A stretch of 61,689 nt of DNA from a bacterium. GTDB taxonomy: Bacteria; Caldisericota; Caldisericia; UBA6126. The stretch's first letter is position 1. Every line of letters starts with the position of its first letter. The stretch spans positions 1 through 61,689 of the forward strand of contig JAJFUD010000025.1 in the NCBI GenBank assembly GCA_021372585.1, read 5' to 3'. Under the pieces are notes generated by a model. It was not told the origin of the DNA. It saw only the letters and a list, made by a program, of their open reading frames with translations, and made no database searches. Shown here one piece after another: positions 45,159-53,350 of the stretch. A program made the position numbers and the translations under genes.

Positions 45159-46400
45159 ATGAAGAGTTTATTGGCTACGATTGTAGAGAAAATTGTTCGA
45201 ACAGAAGGAAAGAAATTCCTGGATCTGGAGTGTATTGACCAAAACCTGGATTGGCAATCAATCCTGGATCCGAATAAGGTTCAATCGCTCTATGCTCATA
45301 TTCCGTTCTGTAAAGTTCTGTGCCCCTATTGCTCTTTTAACCGCTATTCGTATGAACCTTCTCTTGCACAGCAATATTTCACCGCACTGAAGAAAGAATT
45401 GGGATTATACTATGCGATGAATTTCCGGTTTACCCACCTCTACATTGGCGGAGGAACGCCTACCGTGAACATGGAGGAGCTTGGCTCGTTGGTTACCGAG
45501 ATAAAACGACTTTTCCCGATTCAGCAGATCTCGATGGAGACAAACCCTTCCGACCTGACAGCGGAGAACGTGGCGATGCTTCAACGTTGGGGAATTAACC
45601 GCCTCTCCGTCGGGGTACAGTCATTTAAGGATTCTTTACTGAAGGATATCGGGCGCACTTCCCATACCGGGCAAATCGCGATTGATGCTATCAAAAGAGC
45701 TTATCATGCGTTTGAGACGTTAAATATTGACCTCATGTATAATTTTCCCACTCAAACCAGGGAGGACCTGCTCGAGGATATTCAGCTTATTCAATCTCTA
45801 CCGGTGAACCAGGTCACGTATTACCCGCTGATGCCCTCTCCCCATCGAAAGACAAAACTGGAGCAAGCATTTCGCACCATCTCAACGGAGAGGGAGTTTT
45901 CTTTCTACCAATTGATATTAGATAAGATGTTGCCAACCTTTTCACTCTCAACGACTTGGTGTTTCTCCCGCGGTGAGAGGATTATTGACGAGTATATCGT
46001 GGAAGATTCAGATTATATTGGTGCCGGTGCAGGCGCTGTGAGCTTTATCCAGGGAACCTTCCTCTCCAACACTTTTTCTCCGGAAAAATACTGTAAAGCC
46101 TTGGAGCAAGGAAAAATGCCGGCTGTCTTGTATAAAAAAAGCACCCGTCTTGAGGAAGCCAGATACTATATGCTGACACGGCTATTCGGGATGAAGATGC
46201 CGGTGGAAGAGGTCCGCCGAAAATACGGCAGGACACTTTGGAAAGAGCTGACCTTATTGAGAGCTTTTTCTCTGATAGAGACGAAGGATGACATCATCCG
46301 CCCCACCCGAAAAGGCTTATACTATGTCGGGCTTATGATGAAACACTTCTTCTCTTCCCTGAACTGGCTCCGTGAGTACTGCATGGACAACCACATCTAA
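45159..46400 (+). CDS. HemN/HemW-like radical SAM protein
   Basis: The 413-residue protein has the radical SAM motif CKVLCPYCSFNRY (CX3CX2C) with the HemN-type aromatic after the last Cys, YIGGGTPT and SMETNPSDLT, SVGVQSF and a HemN C-terminal region. Known relatives include coproporphyrinogen dehydrogenase and the heme chaperone HemW, but many act elsewhere. It lacks a strong ribosome site. No heme genes are near. Confidence 0.85.
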   Translation: MKSLLATIVEKIVRTEGKKFLDLECIDQNLDWQSILDPNKVQSLYAHIPFCKVLCPYCSFNRYSYEPSLAQQYFTALKKELGLYYAMNFRFTHLYIGGGTPTVNMEELGSLVTEIKRLFPIQQISMETNPSDLTAENVAMLQRWGINRLSVGVQSFKDSLLKDIGRTSHTGQIAIDAIKRAYHAFETLNIDLMYNFPTQTREDLLEDIQLIQSLPVNQVTYYPLMPSPHRKTKLEQAFRTISTEREFSFYQLILDKMLPTFSLSTTWCFSRGERIIDEYIVEDSDYIGAGAGAVSFIQGTFLSNTFSPEKYCKALEQGKMPAVLYKKSTRLEEARYYMLTRLFGMKMPVEEVRRKYGRTLWKELTLLRAFSLIETKDDIIRPTRKGLYYVGLMMKHFFSSLNWLREYCMDNHI

Positions 46401-46403
46401 ATG

Positions 46404-46468
46404 TGCCCAAGGTGCCCAAGGGGACGGAGTTGTTGGGCAAACTTGTCCAACAACTCCGTCCCCTTGGG
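46404..46468. repeat. REP-like palindrome with 22-bp perfect arms
   Basis: Arms 46415-46436 and 46447-46468 are perfect 22-bp inverted repeats (CCCAAGGGGACGGAG core) with a 10-nt loop. A nonamer TGCCCAAGG is repeated in tandem at 46404-46421, overlapping the left arm. No U-tract follows, so it is not a normal intrinsic terminator. It lies right after the HemN-like stop codon and is GC-richer than its surroundings. Confidence 0.75.
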
Positions 46469-46492
46469 GAAATGGGGAAATGTAAAGCATGT

Positions 46493-46541
46493 TTGACATT
46501 GATGTTCAATATAGTATCCTAATGTAAAGTTTGCTTTACAT
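46493..46541 (+). promoter_or_regulatory. Promoter and operator of the Xre regulator operon
   Basis: TTGACA at 46493-46498 and TATCCT at 46515-46520 are 16 nt apart. Directly downstream, ATGTAAAG (46522-46529) and CTTTACAT (46534-46541) form an 8-bp perfect dyad with a 4-nt spacer overlapping the start region. A half-site TGTAAAG occurs at 46481-46487. Autoregulation by the Xre protein encoded next is likely. Confidence 0.65.
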
Positions 46542-46551
46542 ATGGGAGAAA

Positions 46552-46761
46552 ATGAAGAACAGGATAACGGAATTGAGGAGCCGGTACAAGCTGACTCAGG
46601 ATGATTTAGCCAAGAAACTGAATGTGTCCAGACAGACGATTATTTCTCTTGAAAAGGAGAAATATAATCCCTCGATTCTTTTGGCTTACCAGATCTCCCA
46701 GATTTTTTCTCTCTCCATCGAGGAAGTCTTTCAGTTTGATCCAAAGGGGGAAGAGGGATGA
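46552..46761 (+). CDS. Xre-family transcriptional regulator
   Basis: This 69-residue single-domain HTH (KNRITELRSRYKLTQDDLAK, VSRQTIISLEKEKYNPS) resembles YozG/SinR-type small regulators that pair with short membrane proteins. The ATG at 46552 has GGGAGA upstream. The stop overlaps the next ATG as ATGA. Confidence 0.92.
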   Translation: MKNRITELRSRYKLTQDDLAKKLNVSRQTIISLEKEKYNPSILLAYQISQIFSLSIEEVFQFDPKGEEG

Positions 46762-47123
46762 GAACTTTCTTGCAGAATCATTATGACGTTTTTTACGGAT
46801 TATTGGTTTTGTTATTCTTTGGGTTGGATATCTTCACCCGTTTGGTGTTCTTTCAAGTGATTTCCTTTGCTATTATCTTTGTCGGATTTATCTATGTCGC
46901 TTCCAATATCATCCGATACCCGAAGGACGAGAGGATTAACTATATCGCTTCTTTATCGGGATTCTATAGTTTTATGGTTTGTCTGATGTTCATTTCCATT
47001 GCTTCCTTTGTCAATCGTTATTGCCAGCCGGCTATCACGATCAGTGAATGGTTGCGGTATTTATTGATGTTGATGTGGGGAATGTTTGCGTTGTTTTATT
47101 CCATTCTTAGAAGAAAAATTTAA
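46758..47123 (+). CDS. Small multi-helix membrane protein
   Basis: The 121-residue protein has four predicted membrane segments (VFYGLLVLLFFGLDIF, VISFAIIFVGFIYVAS, GFYSFMVCLMFISIAS, LLMLMWGMFALFYSIL). It is coupled to the Xre regulator, a recurrent pairing in Firmicutes (DUF2178-like). Its function is unknown; it may modulate the regulator. Confidence 0.78.
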   Translation: MRTFLQNHYDVFYGLLVLLFFGLDIFTRLVFFQVISFAIIFVGFIYVASNIIRYPKDERINYIASLSGFYSFMVCLMFISIASFVNRYCQPAITISEWLRYLLMLMWGMFALFYSILRRKI

Positions 47124-47137
47124 TGAGGAGTACAAAT

Positions 47138-47668
47138 ATGGCTTTTTCAATGAAAACAAGAAGAGAAATTCTGGACTGGATATTTTCGATCTGTTTAGCG
47201 ATTATTCTGTCTCTGCTAATCCGACAATTTCTGTTTCAGCCTTGTCAGGTCAAGATGAGTTCAATGTTCCCCACACTTAAGGAGAACGAGATGATTCTGG
47301 TGAACAAGTTAGAATATCGTTTACATCAACCGAAACGAGGGGATATCGTCGTTTTTCATTCTCCTTTCGCAAAAGAGAGCTATGTGAAACGGGTGATTGG
47401 GCTTCCAGGAGAAGAGATCGAGATCCGGAACGGTGTTGTTTTGATCAATGGCGAGAAGGTGGAGGAAAGCTATCTCACAACCGAGACAAGGGGTAATTAT
47501 GGACCTGTCCAGATTAGTCTCAGCGAGATATTCGTGATGGGTGACAATCGTGGGAATAGCATGGACAGCAGAGAATTCGGACCGATCCTGCTCAATTCGG
47601 TTATCGGCAAAGCCACTATGGTCTATTGGCCATTGAAGGATTACAAGACTCTGGCTCTTGCTTCATGA
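47138..47668 (+). CDS. lepB: Signal peptidase I
   Basis: The 176-residue protein has one N-terminal membrane helix, the catalytic Ser region VKMSSMFPTLKENE, the Lys in YVKRVIGLPGEEIE and the box GDNRGNSMDSREFG. It removes signal peptides of exported proteins, of which this window has many. The ATG at 47138 is preferred since GAGGAG lies 7 nt upstream. It follows the membrane protein by 14 nt. Confidence 0.95.
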   Translation: MAFSMKTRREILDWIFSICLAIILSLLIRQFLFQPCQVKMSSMFPTLKENEMILVNKLEYRLHQPKRGDIVVFHSPFAKESYVKRVIGLPGEEIEIRNGVVLINGEKVEESYLTTETRGNYGPVQISLSEIFVMGDNRGNSMDSREFGPILLNSVIGKATMVYWPLKDYKTLALAS

Positions 47669-47813
47669 AATAATTTCATCATATAATATCCAACAAACCC
47701 TTTCCATTATTTTGGTTTTTTTTATTTAAATTTTTGGTTCGGTAATTATAATAAAATACACATAGTAGTTTATTTACTATCAATAAAAATAGATTGCATG
47801 CAAAGGAGCTGAG

Positions 47814-50594
47814 ATGAAATTAAAATCAACCTTATCAGCTTTATCGGTTTTACTGTTTTTATTCGTATTATGTCCGGTTCCATCACAAAGTATTGAAGAA
47901 CCTGTTTTAGAACTGCTTCAGAGGAAAGGAATTTCTGAAGAAGTGGGATCCTTTCGTTATATTAATGCTCCTTACTTTACGGAGCGCAATTATTTTAAAC
48001 AAGGCATGGCTTTTGATAGTGAGGGCAACCTATACGTAACAGACAGTGGGGACGGACAAATAGAGGTTTTTGATAAAAACCTGAAGCCGGTTCGTCATTT
48101 TGGCAACCTTGGTAACGGCGATGGCCAATTCCAATATCTGACAGATGTTAAGGTCGATAGAAATGAGATTTTCACGTTAGATATTCTCCTCAATCGAATC
48201 CAGGTTTTTGATTTAGAGGGCCGTTTTCTCTACTCCTTTGAGACCGGATTGCCCACGGAAGAATATGTTTCCTATCCTTTAGGATTTGCTATCTCTCTTC
48301 ATGAGAATATCTTTGTCGCCGATCGGTTATATGGCATTAAAGTATTCGACAGGAAGGGAAAATTTATCCGGGCGATTGATTCTGAGCTAATGTTAGGGGA
48401 TGATGGGTTAGGAAACGAGATGTTGATGCTTGAAGATATGAAATCGGATGAGAATGGGAATATTTACATATTAATAAACTTCAGTGGCGATGGGTCTCCT
48501 CTGATTTTATTATTGAATCCGGAAGGTTCTTTCCTCAGTGAGGAGCCATTTGAATCTGCTATCTTCGTGTCTCAATATTTAACACCGAATGGTTGTTTTG
48601 CTTTTGAAGGAGACTATTTTTACGCTTTATTGTGGGATTCCTATGGTGGCGCAAACCCGTTTGATGGAAATTTGTTATCGAGTTTTCGTATGAAATACCA
48701 GATTGATTCCACGGTTACGGTGGATTATGAGACGATTGACATGATCTTCAATTATGATTATCTATCTAAACCAGTTTTGCCAATCAATAACCCCACCGCT
48801 TTTTTAGTCAGGGACGAGATCTTGTACATTCTCGATTCCTACCAGAATAAGATTGTACGAATGAATTTACAGGGAGAGTTGATTGATGTGTATGAATCTC
48901 CCTCCCAATCCCATGAAATTTTGCAAGGGATTTACGGAGACAATCAAGGAACCATTTTTACCGCAAATATGACGAAAAGCTGCATCGAGGTGCGGAATGA
49001 AAAACTGGAAGTGGTAGAAACGCTTGGAAAACCAGGCATCCCAGGCTTATTGCCGGATTTAGGCGAATTTAACTGCCCCTATGCCATGTTGATAGATCCG
49101 AAAGGTTACCTGTACTGCTCTGATTTCAATAATGGCTGCGTCCAGATCTTTGGTCCGGATAAACAACCATTCATGACATTTTATCCTTTAGACCATCTCG
49201 AAACCCCGGCCGGATTGTATTTAGACAGATCCGGGAACCTGGTTCTGCTTGACAAAGAAGCCTGTTCAGTTTTCCTGTTTGATATCTCCCGGATAGAAAA
49301 GAAAGAGATTAAGCTCATTAAAACGATCAAATGGGAGTCGGATTACAAACGTGTAGTACATTCCCTGGCAATCACAGAAAAGAACAATTACCTCATCCCA
49401 TTAAGGGACGGTGAAGGTATCCTGGCAGAGATGGGTGACAATGGCAAGATAAAACGGAAATGGGCTGACCAACTGAAAACAAAAAAGGAGGAACCATTCC
49501 TGCTACCCAGAGCGGTCTGGCAAGACGCTCAGCGGAATTATTTGCTCCTGGATGAATGGAGAGGGTATGTCTGGAAGTTTAATGCAGAGATGAAAATCAG
49601 TTGGATTGAAAACCTGAATTGGTTTGGTATCAGGGAAGTCTGGGAGAGTAATGAGGGGATCCTGTACGCTTTGGATAAAGCCCATGACGCTATCCTGGTG
49701 TTTCGCGATAAATCATTTGACTCTGAAGATTCTGTTTCGCTAAATCTGAAATCGATTCCTGAAGTCACTTATGAAGAAAAAATCACACTGAGTGGCACTA
49801 CAGACAAAGGTAGTACGGTCAGAATCGATAAAGAGACCGTCATCATTGATGAGGATGGCAATTTTGAAAAAGAAATGCCTTTACAAATCGGTGAAAATAA
49901 ATGGATCATAGAAGCAACCCATCCAACCAAAAAACCAGTAACCAAAGAATTGAAGACGATACGAAAGGAAAAAGTTATCATCCGGATGCAAGTCAATTCA
50001 ACTGCTATTTTAATCAATGACCTGAAAAAGGTGCTCGAAGCGCCGCCGTTTCTGGACAAGAAAGTAAACCGGGTATATGCTCCCATCCGTGTCGTTGTCG
50101 AAGCGATTGTAGGAACTGTGGAGTGGGTGGCAACCGAGCAAAAAGTCATTATCCATAAAGGTAACACGGAGCTGATCCTAGTAGTTGACGTTCCTTATGC
50201 GTTGTTAAATGGTAAAAAGATACTGATTGATCCGGTTAATGAATTTGAGAAACTGAATCCTGTTGTACCCAGGATTGTAAATGGAAGAGTGTTTCTTCCG
50301 CTTCGGTTTATCGGGGAGAACCTTGGTTTTTTAGTTGAATGGGAAGCGAAAACACAGGGAATTGTCCTGACTTATCCGGATCCGAATCGTTCGAATATAA
50401 CCTCTTTTTCGGTGAACAGGATTGGCCAATCATTTGGAAAAGTCATCAGTTATTCGCTTCAAGACAATTATTGTACAGTATTTCCTTTAGAGCACGAAGA
50501 AGTGATCGTTTTCATTCCATCATTATACAATGGCACAGGCATCGTCAAAATGGATGCCAGCGGGAAGATCCTTGATTTGGAAAATCAGGGTTAG
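47814..50594 (+). CDS. Secreted propeller / CuAO-N protein, N-terminal part of a frameshifted gene
   Basis: The 926-residue protein has a signal peptide, NHL/six-bladed-propeller repeats (about 45-640; VFDKNLKPVRHFGNLGNGDG), an Ig-like repeat (about 645-715) and a duplicated CuAO-N module (about 719-857; YAPIRVVVEA and LPLRFIGENL). No CxxC thioredoxin domain is present, unlike the two giants at the left end. It ends in an incomplete second propeller that continues in the -1 frame at 50600, so the intact gene would be 47814-51301. AAAGGAG precedes the ATG. Confidence 0.85.
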   Translation: MKLKSTLSALSVLLFLFVLCPVPSQSIEEPVLELLQRKGISEEVGSFRYINAPYFTERNYFKQGMAFDSEGNLYVTDSGDGQIEVFDKNLKPVRHFGNLGNGDGQFQYLTDVKVDRNEIFTLDILLNRIQVFDLEGRFLYSFETGLPTEEYVSYPLGFAISLHENIFVADRLYGIKVFDRKGKFIRAIDSELMLGDDGLGNEMLMLEDMKSDENGNIYILINFSGDGSPLILLLNPEGSFLSEEPFESAIFVSQYLTPNGCFAFEGDYFYALLWDSYGGANPFDGNLLSSFRMKYQIDSTVTVDYETIDMIFNYDYLSKPVLPINNPTAFLVRDEILYILDSYQNKIVRMNLQGELIDVYESPSQSHEILQGIYGDNQGTIFTANMTKSCIEVRNEKLEVVETLGKPGIPGLLPDLGEFNCPYAMLIDPKGYLYCSDFNNGCVQIFGPDKQPFMTFYPLDHLETPAGLYLDRSGNLVLLDKEACSVFLFDISRIEKKEIKLIKTIKWESDYKRVVHSLAITEKNNYLIPLRDGEGILAEMGDNGKIKRKWADQLKTKKEEPFLLPRAVWQDAQRNYLLLDEWRGYVWKFNAEMKISWIENLNWFGIREVWESNEGILYALDKAHDAILVFRDKSFDSEDSVSLNLKSIPEVTYEEKITLSGTTDKGSTVRIDKETVIIDEDGNFEKEMPLQIGENKWIIEATHPTKKPVTKELKTIRKEKVIIRMQVNSTAILINDLKKVLEAPPFLDKKVNRVYAPIRVVVEAIVGTVEWVATEQKVIIHKGNTELILVVDVPYALLNGKKILIDPVNEFEKLNPVVPRIVNGRVFLPLRFIGENLGFLVEWEAKTQGIVLTYPDPNRSNITSFSVNRIGQSFGKVISYSLQDNYCTVFPLEHEEVIVFIPSLYNGTGIVKMDASGKILDLENQG

Positions 50595-50599
50595 CAGTG

Positions 50600-51301
50600 A
50601 TGTCTGGATTTGAAGGAGATAGAATTTTTACCTTACATGATGAAGCAGGAGAGGCATTGTGGTCGAGGAAAATTCAACTTCCCGAAACAGATGATCCTCG
50701 TCAATATCAACACTATTTTTTCGAATGGCTTGACGATAACAGCCTTTTCATCTATACCATACGCCAAAAAGAGCTATTCATGACAAGATTGGATAGCAAC
50801 GGTTCTGTTCTGTGGAGCACCGTCCTGTCCATGAAAGATAAAAATCAGATATATGAGATGAGTAATCCGGTTCTATCGTCCAACGGCGGTTTGTCATTCA
50901 CTCTTCATGTTGATTCAACCAAACAAAATAGCTCCCATTATCGAATCGTTTCACTAGACCAGTCGGGTAAGGTGACTGCTTCGTTTCAACTTAAACAACC
51001 AATCAATACCTCATTAGGATTTCTAACTGGATCGGAAGAGGATTTTTGGATCAGCGGGTACACCAATCAATATGCATTTGGATCATCCAGTGCTATTTTA
51101 TTCCATTATCTGGCGGGGGAAGATACTTCCTGTTTTCTTGAGGAGATTGACGTATTCAATCAACAGAAATCAATTATCGTGAACACCATACCTGAAGAGA
51201 AGGATTTGGAACTTACTATGGCAAAAATAAAAACTAGTTCGGTTGAAAATGAAGGAAAGCAACAACCTATAAGGATTTTAACAAAAGAACTTTGCCCATA
51301 A
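50600..51301 (+). CDS. C-terminal part of the frameshifted propeller protein
   Basis: The 233-residue frame lacks a signal peptide and has PQQ/propeller-like repeats (FEGDRIFTLHDEAGEALWSR, RLDSNGSVLWSTVL, SLDQSGKVTASFQL) that continue those before the stop at 50594. This frame is open from 50576. One base added to the A4 tract at 50581-50584 would join both parts into a single protein. Reinitiation at GTG 50597 or ATG 50600 is possible but the ribosome site is weak. Confidence 0.7.
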   Translation: MSGFEGDRIFTLHDEAGEALWSRKIQLPETDDPRQYQHYFFEWLDDNSLFIYTIRQKELFMTRLDSNGSVLWSTVLSMKDKNQIYEMSNPVLSSNGGLSFTLHVDSTKQNSSHYRIVSLDQSGKVTASFQLKQPINTSLGFLTGSEEDFWISGYTNQYAFGSSSAILFHYLAGEDTSCFLEEIDVFNQQKSIIVNTIPEEKDLELTMAKIKTSSVENEGKQQPIRILTKELCP

Positions 51302-51330
51302 AGTGTAGTAAAGCAAAGAAGCTTCTTGGA

Positions 51331-51687
51331 TTAGTGGCAACCACCGTCACTGTGACCAGAGCAAAGGCTGTCAGTCGATTGGAGATTGTTCTTCTCTAAC
51401 GCTTCAATGACTGAAACAAGGTTTCCCTGGGCACCGCAAATCACACCAATATTGGCTTCCTGCAATCTTTCGACAGCTCCCTGTCCTATGCCGCCGACTA
51501 CCAGTTTGTTGATCTGGTTCTGCTGCAAAAACACGGGTATCGAATGGCAATCACCATCCTGCAATGAGATGTTGCCTGTTTGGTTCGCTTTGCCTGCCTC
51601 CAGTTCAATGACGCAAAACTGCGTGGTATGTCCGAAATGTTGAGAAATCTCTTCTCCTTCGAGTGCAATAGCAATTCTTTCTTTCAT
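51331..51687 (-). CDS. NifX/NifB-like (dinitrogenase Fe-Mo cofactor family) protein
   Basis: The 118-residue protein begins IAIALEGEEISQHFGHTTQF, the typical start of this family, and has VVGGIGQGAVERLQEANIGV. The tail is Cys/His-rich (CSGHSDGGCH), which suggests metal or cluster binding. Such proteins accompany DUF134 regulators and hydrogenase or other metal-cluster genes in anaerobes without nitrogenase. The gene follows the DUF134 gene by 18 nt. Confidence 0.88.
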   Translation of the reverse strand: MKERIAIALEGEEISQHFGHTTQFCVIELEAGKANQTGNISLQDGDCHSIPVFLQQNQINKLVVGGIGQGAVERLQEANIGVICGAQGNLVSVIEALEKNNLQSTDSLCSGHSDGGCH

Positions 51688-51705
51688 GATTGTCTCCTTT
51701 TTTAT

Positions 51706-52074
51706 TTATGGTTTGCAGTTTTCATTGCTTTCTATTTTTGGACAGAACCGACACCGATAAGGACATTCTGGATTTTCGTTAAGCTTATAGTCCCCACCGT
51801 CAATTCGTAACGAACATCCGTCTACAAGTGACTGGGCGATTTTTTTTCTGGCGTCATTATAGATTCTCTGGACAGTGGTTCGTGCCACACTCATTCTTTC
51901 TGCGCATTCTTCCTGCATCAATCCTTCCAGATCGATCAGGCGAATCGTCTCGAATTCTTCTATACTCATGATGATCTCTTTGCCAGAGGAGTGCTGACTT
52001 AATGGACCATACCGGTCTTGGATCGGTTTGTAACAAACCTTCCTGCATTTCTTCGGTCTTGGCAAAATGACCAT
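51706..52074 (-). CDS. DUF134 (UPF0251) DNA-binding protein
   Basis: The 122-residue protein begins [12 protein letters not shown] and has a sigma-70-region-4-like HTH ([20 protein letters not shown]), both typical of UPF0251, and a C-terminal Cys cluster (CPYRCRFCP plus C near the end) able to bind an iron-sulfur cluster or zinc. It is a likely redox- or metal-responsive regulator. A symmetric operator lies right upstream. Confidence 0.88.
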   Translation of the reverse strand: MVILPRPKKCRKVCYKPIQDRYGPLSQHSSGKEIIMSIEEFETIRLIDLEGLMQEECAERMSVARTTVQRIYNDARKKIAQSLVDGCSLRIDGGDYKLNENPECPYRCRFCPKIESNENCKP

Positions 52075-52081
52075 CCTTTAA

Positions 52082-52142
52082 TTTTGACATATGTTAATAA
52101 TACACTAAACTAAGTATAATTAGATTTGAACATATGTCAAAA
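52082..52142. promoter_or_regulatory. Operator pair in a divergent promoter
   Basis: Arms 52082-52095 (TTTTGACATATGTT) and 52129-52142 are perfect 14-bp inverted repeats 33 nt apart; each contains the self-complementary octamer ACATATGT. A TATAAT (52115-52120) lies between them. The arrangement fits a repressor or activator that loops or brackets the divergent promoters of the DUF134 and CuAO-rhodanese genes. The DUF134 protein is the obvious candidate binder. Confidence 0.6.
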
Positions 52143-52177
52143 ACCATAACAAATGATTGTATTAAGGAGAAATGAAG

Positions 52178-53350
52178 ATGAAGAAAAAAACAATCTTTTT
52201 AATAGCATTAATAGGCTATTTTTACTTGACTTTGGCTAACCAAGGTTTAGCGGAAACCTCACCCATCATTCCTTATAAAAACCACTGGATGTCTATTGCT
52301 TCGAATTCCCTACAATCTAATACCATACCATTTACCGCTATCGATAAAGAATCCACTTACCAGATAACCGTCACCAAAGCACTACCCGCTCCTTATAAAA
52401 GCAAGATTTGTTTGCATGATGCCTGCCTGCAAAAGACCATGATAACGGATAAGATTCTGGCTGAAACAAAAATGGACATGCAAGTCCGAGTCTATTCCGG
52501 GGAAGTTGTCCCGGGTATAGAGACGAGTTTCCGATATATTCTTGGTCCGTTAGAAGAATCCTCCCGTTCTGTATCCGGATCAGTGTACGTATATCCGGTG
52601 GAGAGGAAGGATATCCTCTTTAGGATTGATTCTAAAGAGGTTAAAGAGAACGATAGAGTTGAAATGATGGATGTAGGTCCTGTTATTGTCCAAAGTAGAA
52701 CCTATGTGCCTTTCCGTTATCTCAGTACGGTTTTTGGAGCCCAGGTCAGCTGGGAGATGAATCCAGTTACGAAACTCGTCAGCACGGTGACTTATAAAAT
52801 GGGAAGTTTCTCCCTGACGCTGAATATTGGGAGTTCCCTTTATACGATCCGGATTCAAAATGAAAAACAAGAAAAAACGATGGATGGGAAGCCATTTATA
52901 TCGAAAGGAAGGACGTTGGTTCCTTTACGGGTTATTTCCGAATCGCTTTGTTCACAAGTCGGGTGGGACCCGGTGACAAGGGAAGTTCATATCCAGTTTC
53001 CCAAAGAAGATTCCCCGGCAAATTACCAGGATTATTTTTACCAGGATACCACATCGGAAGCAGTACATGAGAGAATGGTGAATAACGAAGCGATGACTAT
53101 CCTTGATGTCAGGACGGAAAGCGACTTTCAAAAAGGACATATCCCGGGTGCCAAAAACATTCATCTCCTTTCCTTAAAAGATGTCTTGCCTTATCGGTCC
53201 GACATTAATCCCAATCTCCCGGTTATTGTGTACTGTAATACCGGTGTCGCCTCTGCATTTGCATGCGAGATTATCACGAATCTGGGGTATAAGAGTGTTT
53301 GGAATATCACCTCCGGCTTTGTCAGCTGGAAATACGATATAGAGAAGTAG
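52178..53350 (+). CDS. Secreted CuAO-N / rhodanese fusion
   Basis: The 390-residue protein has a signal peptide, a beta-domain, a CuAO-N module (about 175-275; YVPFRYLSTVFGAQVSWEM, LVPLRVISESL) and a C-terminal rhodanese domain (about 295-390) with active-site Cys in VYCNTGVAS and the AILDVR-like TILDVRTES. Exported rhodaneses handle thiosulfate, sulfane sulfur or cyanide. The ATG at 52178 gives eight bases from GGAG; 52172 is an alternative start. Its stop abuts hydE tail to tail. Confidence 0.9.
   Translation: MKKKTIFLIALIGYFYLTLANQGLAETSPIIPYKNHWMSIASNSLQSNTIPFTAIDKESTYQITVTKALPAPYKSKICLHDACLQKTMITDKILAETKMDMQVRVYSGEVVPGIETSFRYILGPLEESSRSVSGSVYVYPVERKDILFRIDSKEVKENDRVEMMDVGPVIVQSRTYVPFRYLSTVFGAQVSWEMNPVTKLVSTVTYKMGSFSLTLNIGSSLYTIRIQNEKQEKTMDGKPFISKGRTLVPLRVISESLCSQVGWDPVTREVHIQFPKEDSPANYQDYFYQDTTSEAVHERMVNNEAMTILDVRTESDFQKGHIPGAKNIHLLSLKDVLPYRSDINPNLPVIVYCNTGVASAFACEIITNLGYKSVWNITSGFVSWKYDIEK

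Noticed and set aside
46404-46468. Intrinsic terminator of the HemN-like gene
   Set aside because: The stem is strong but it is followed by CTTGGGGAAATGGGG-type sequence rather than a U-run.
50576-50600. Programmed -1 frameshift in the propeller gene
   Set aside because: There is no clear slippery heptamer or downstream stem, only an A4 tract. A mutation or an assembly error is simpler.
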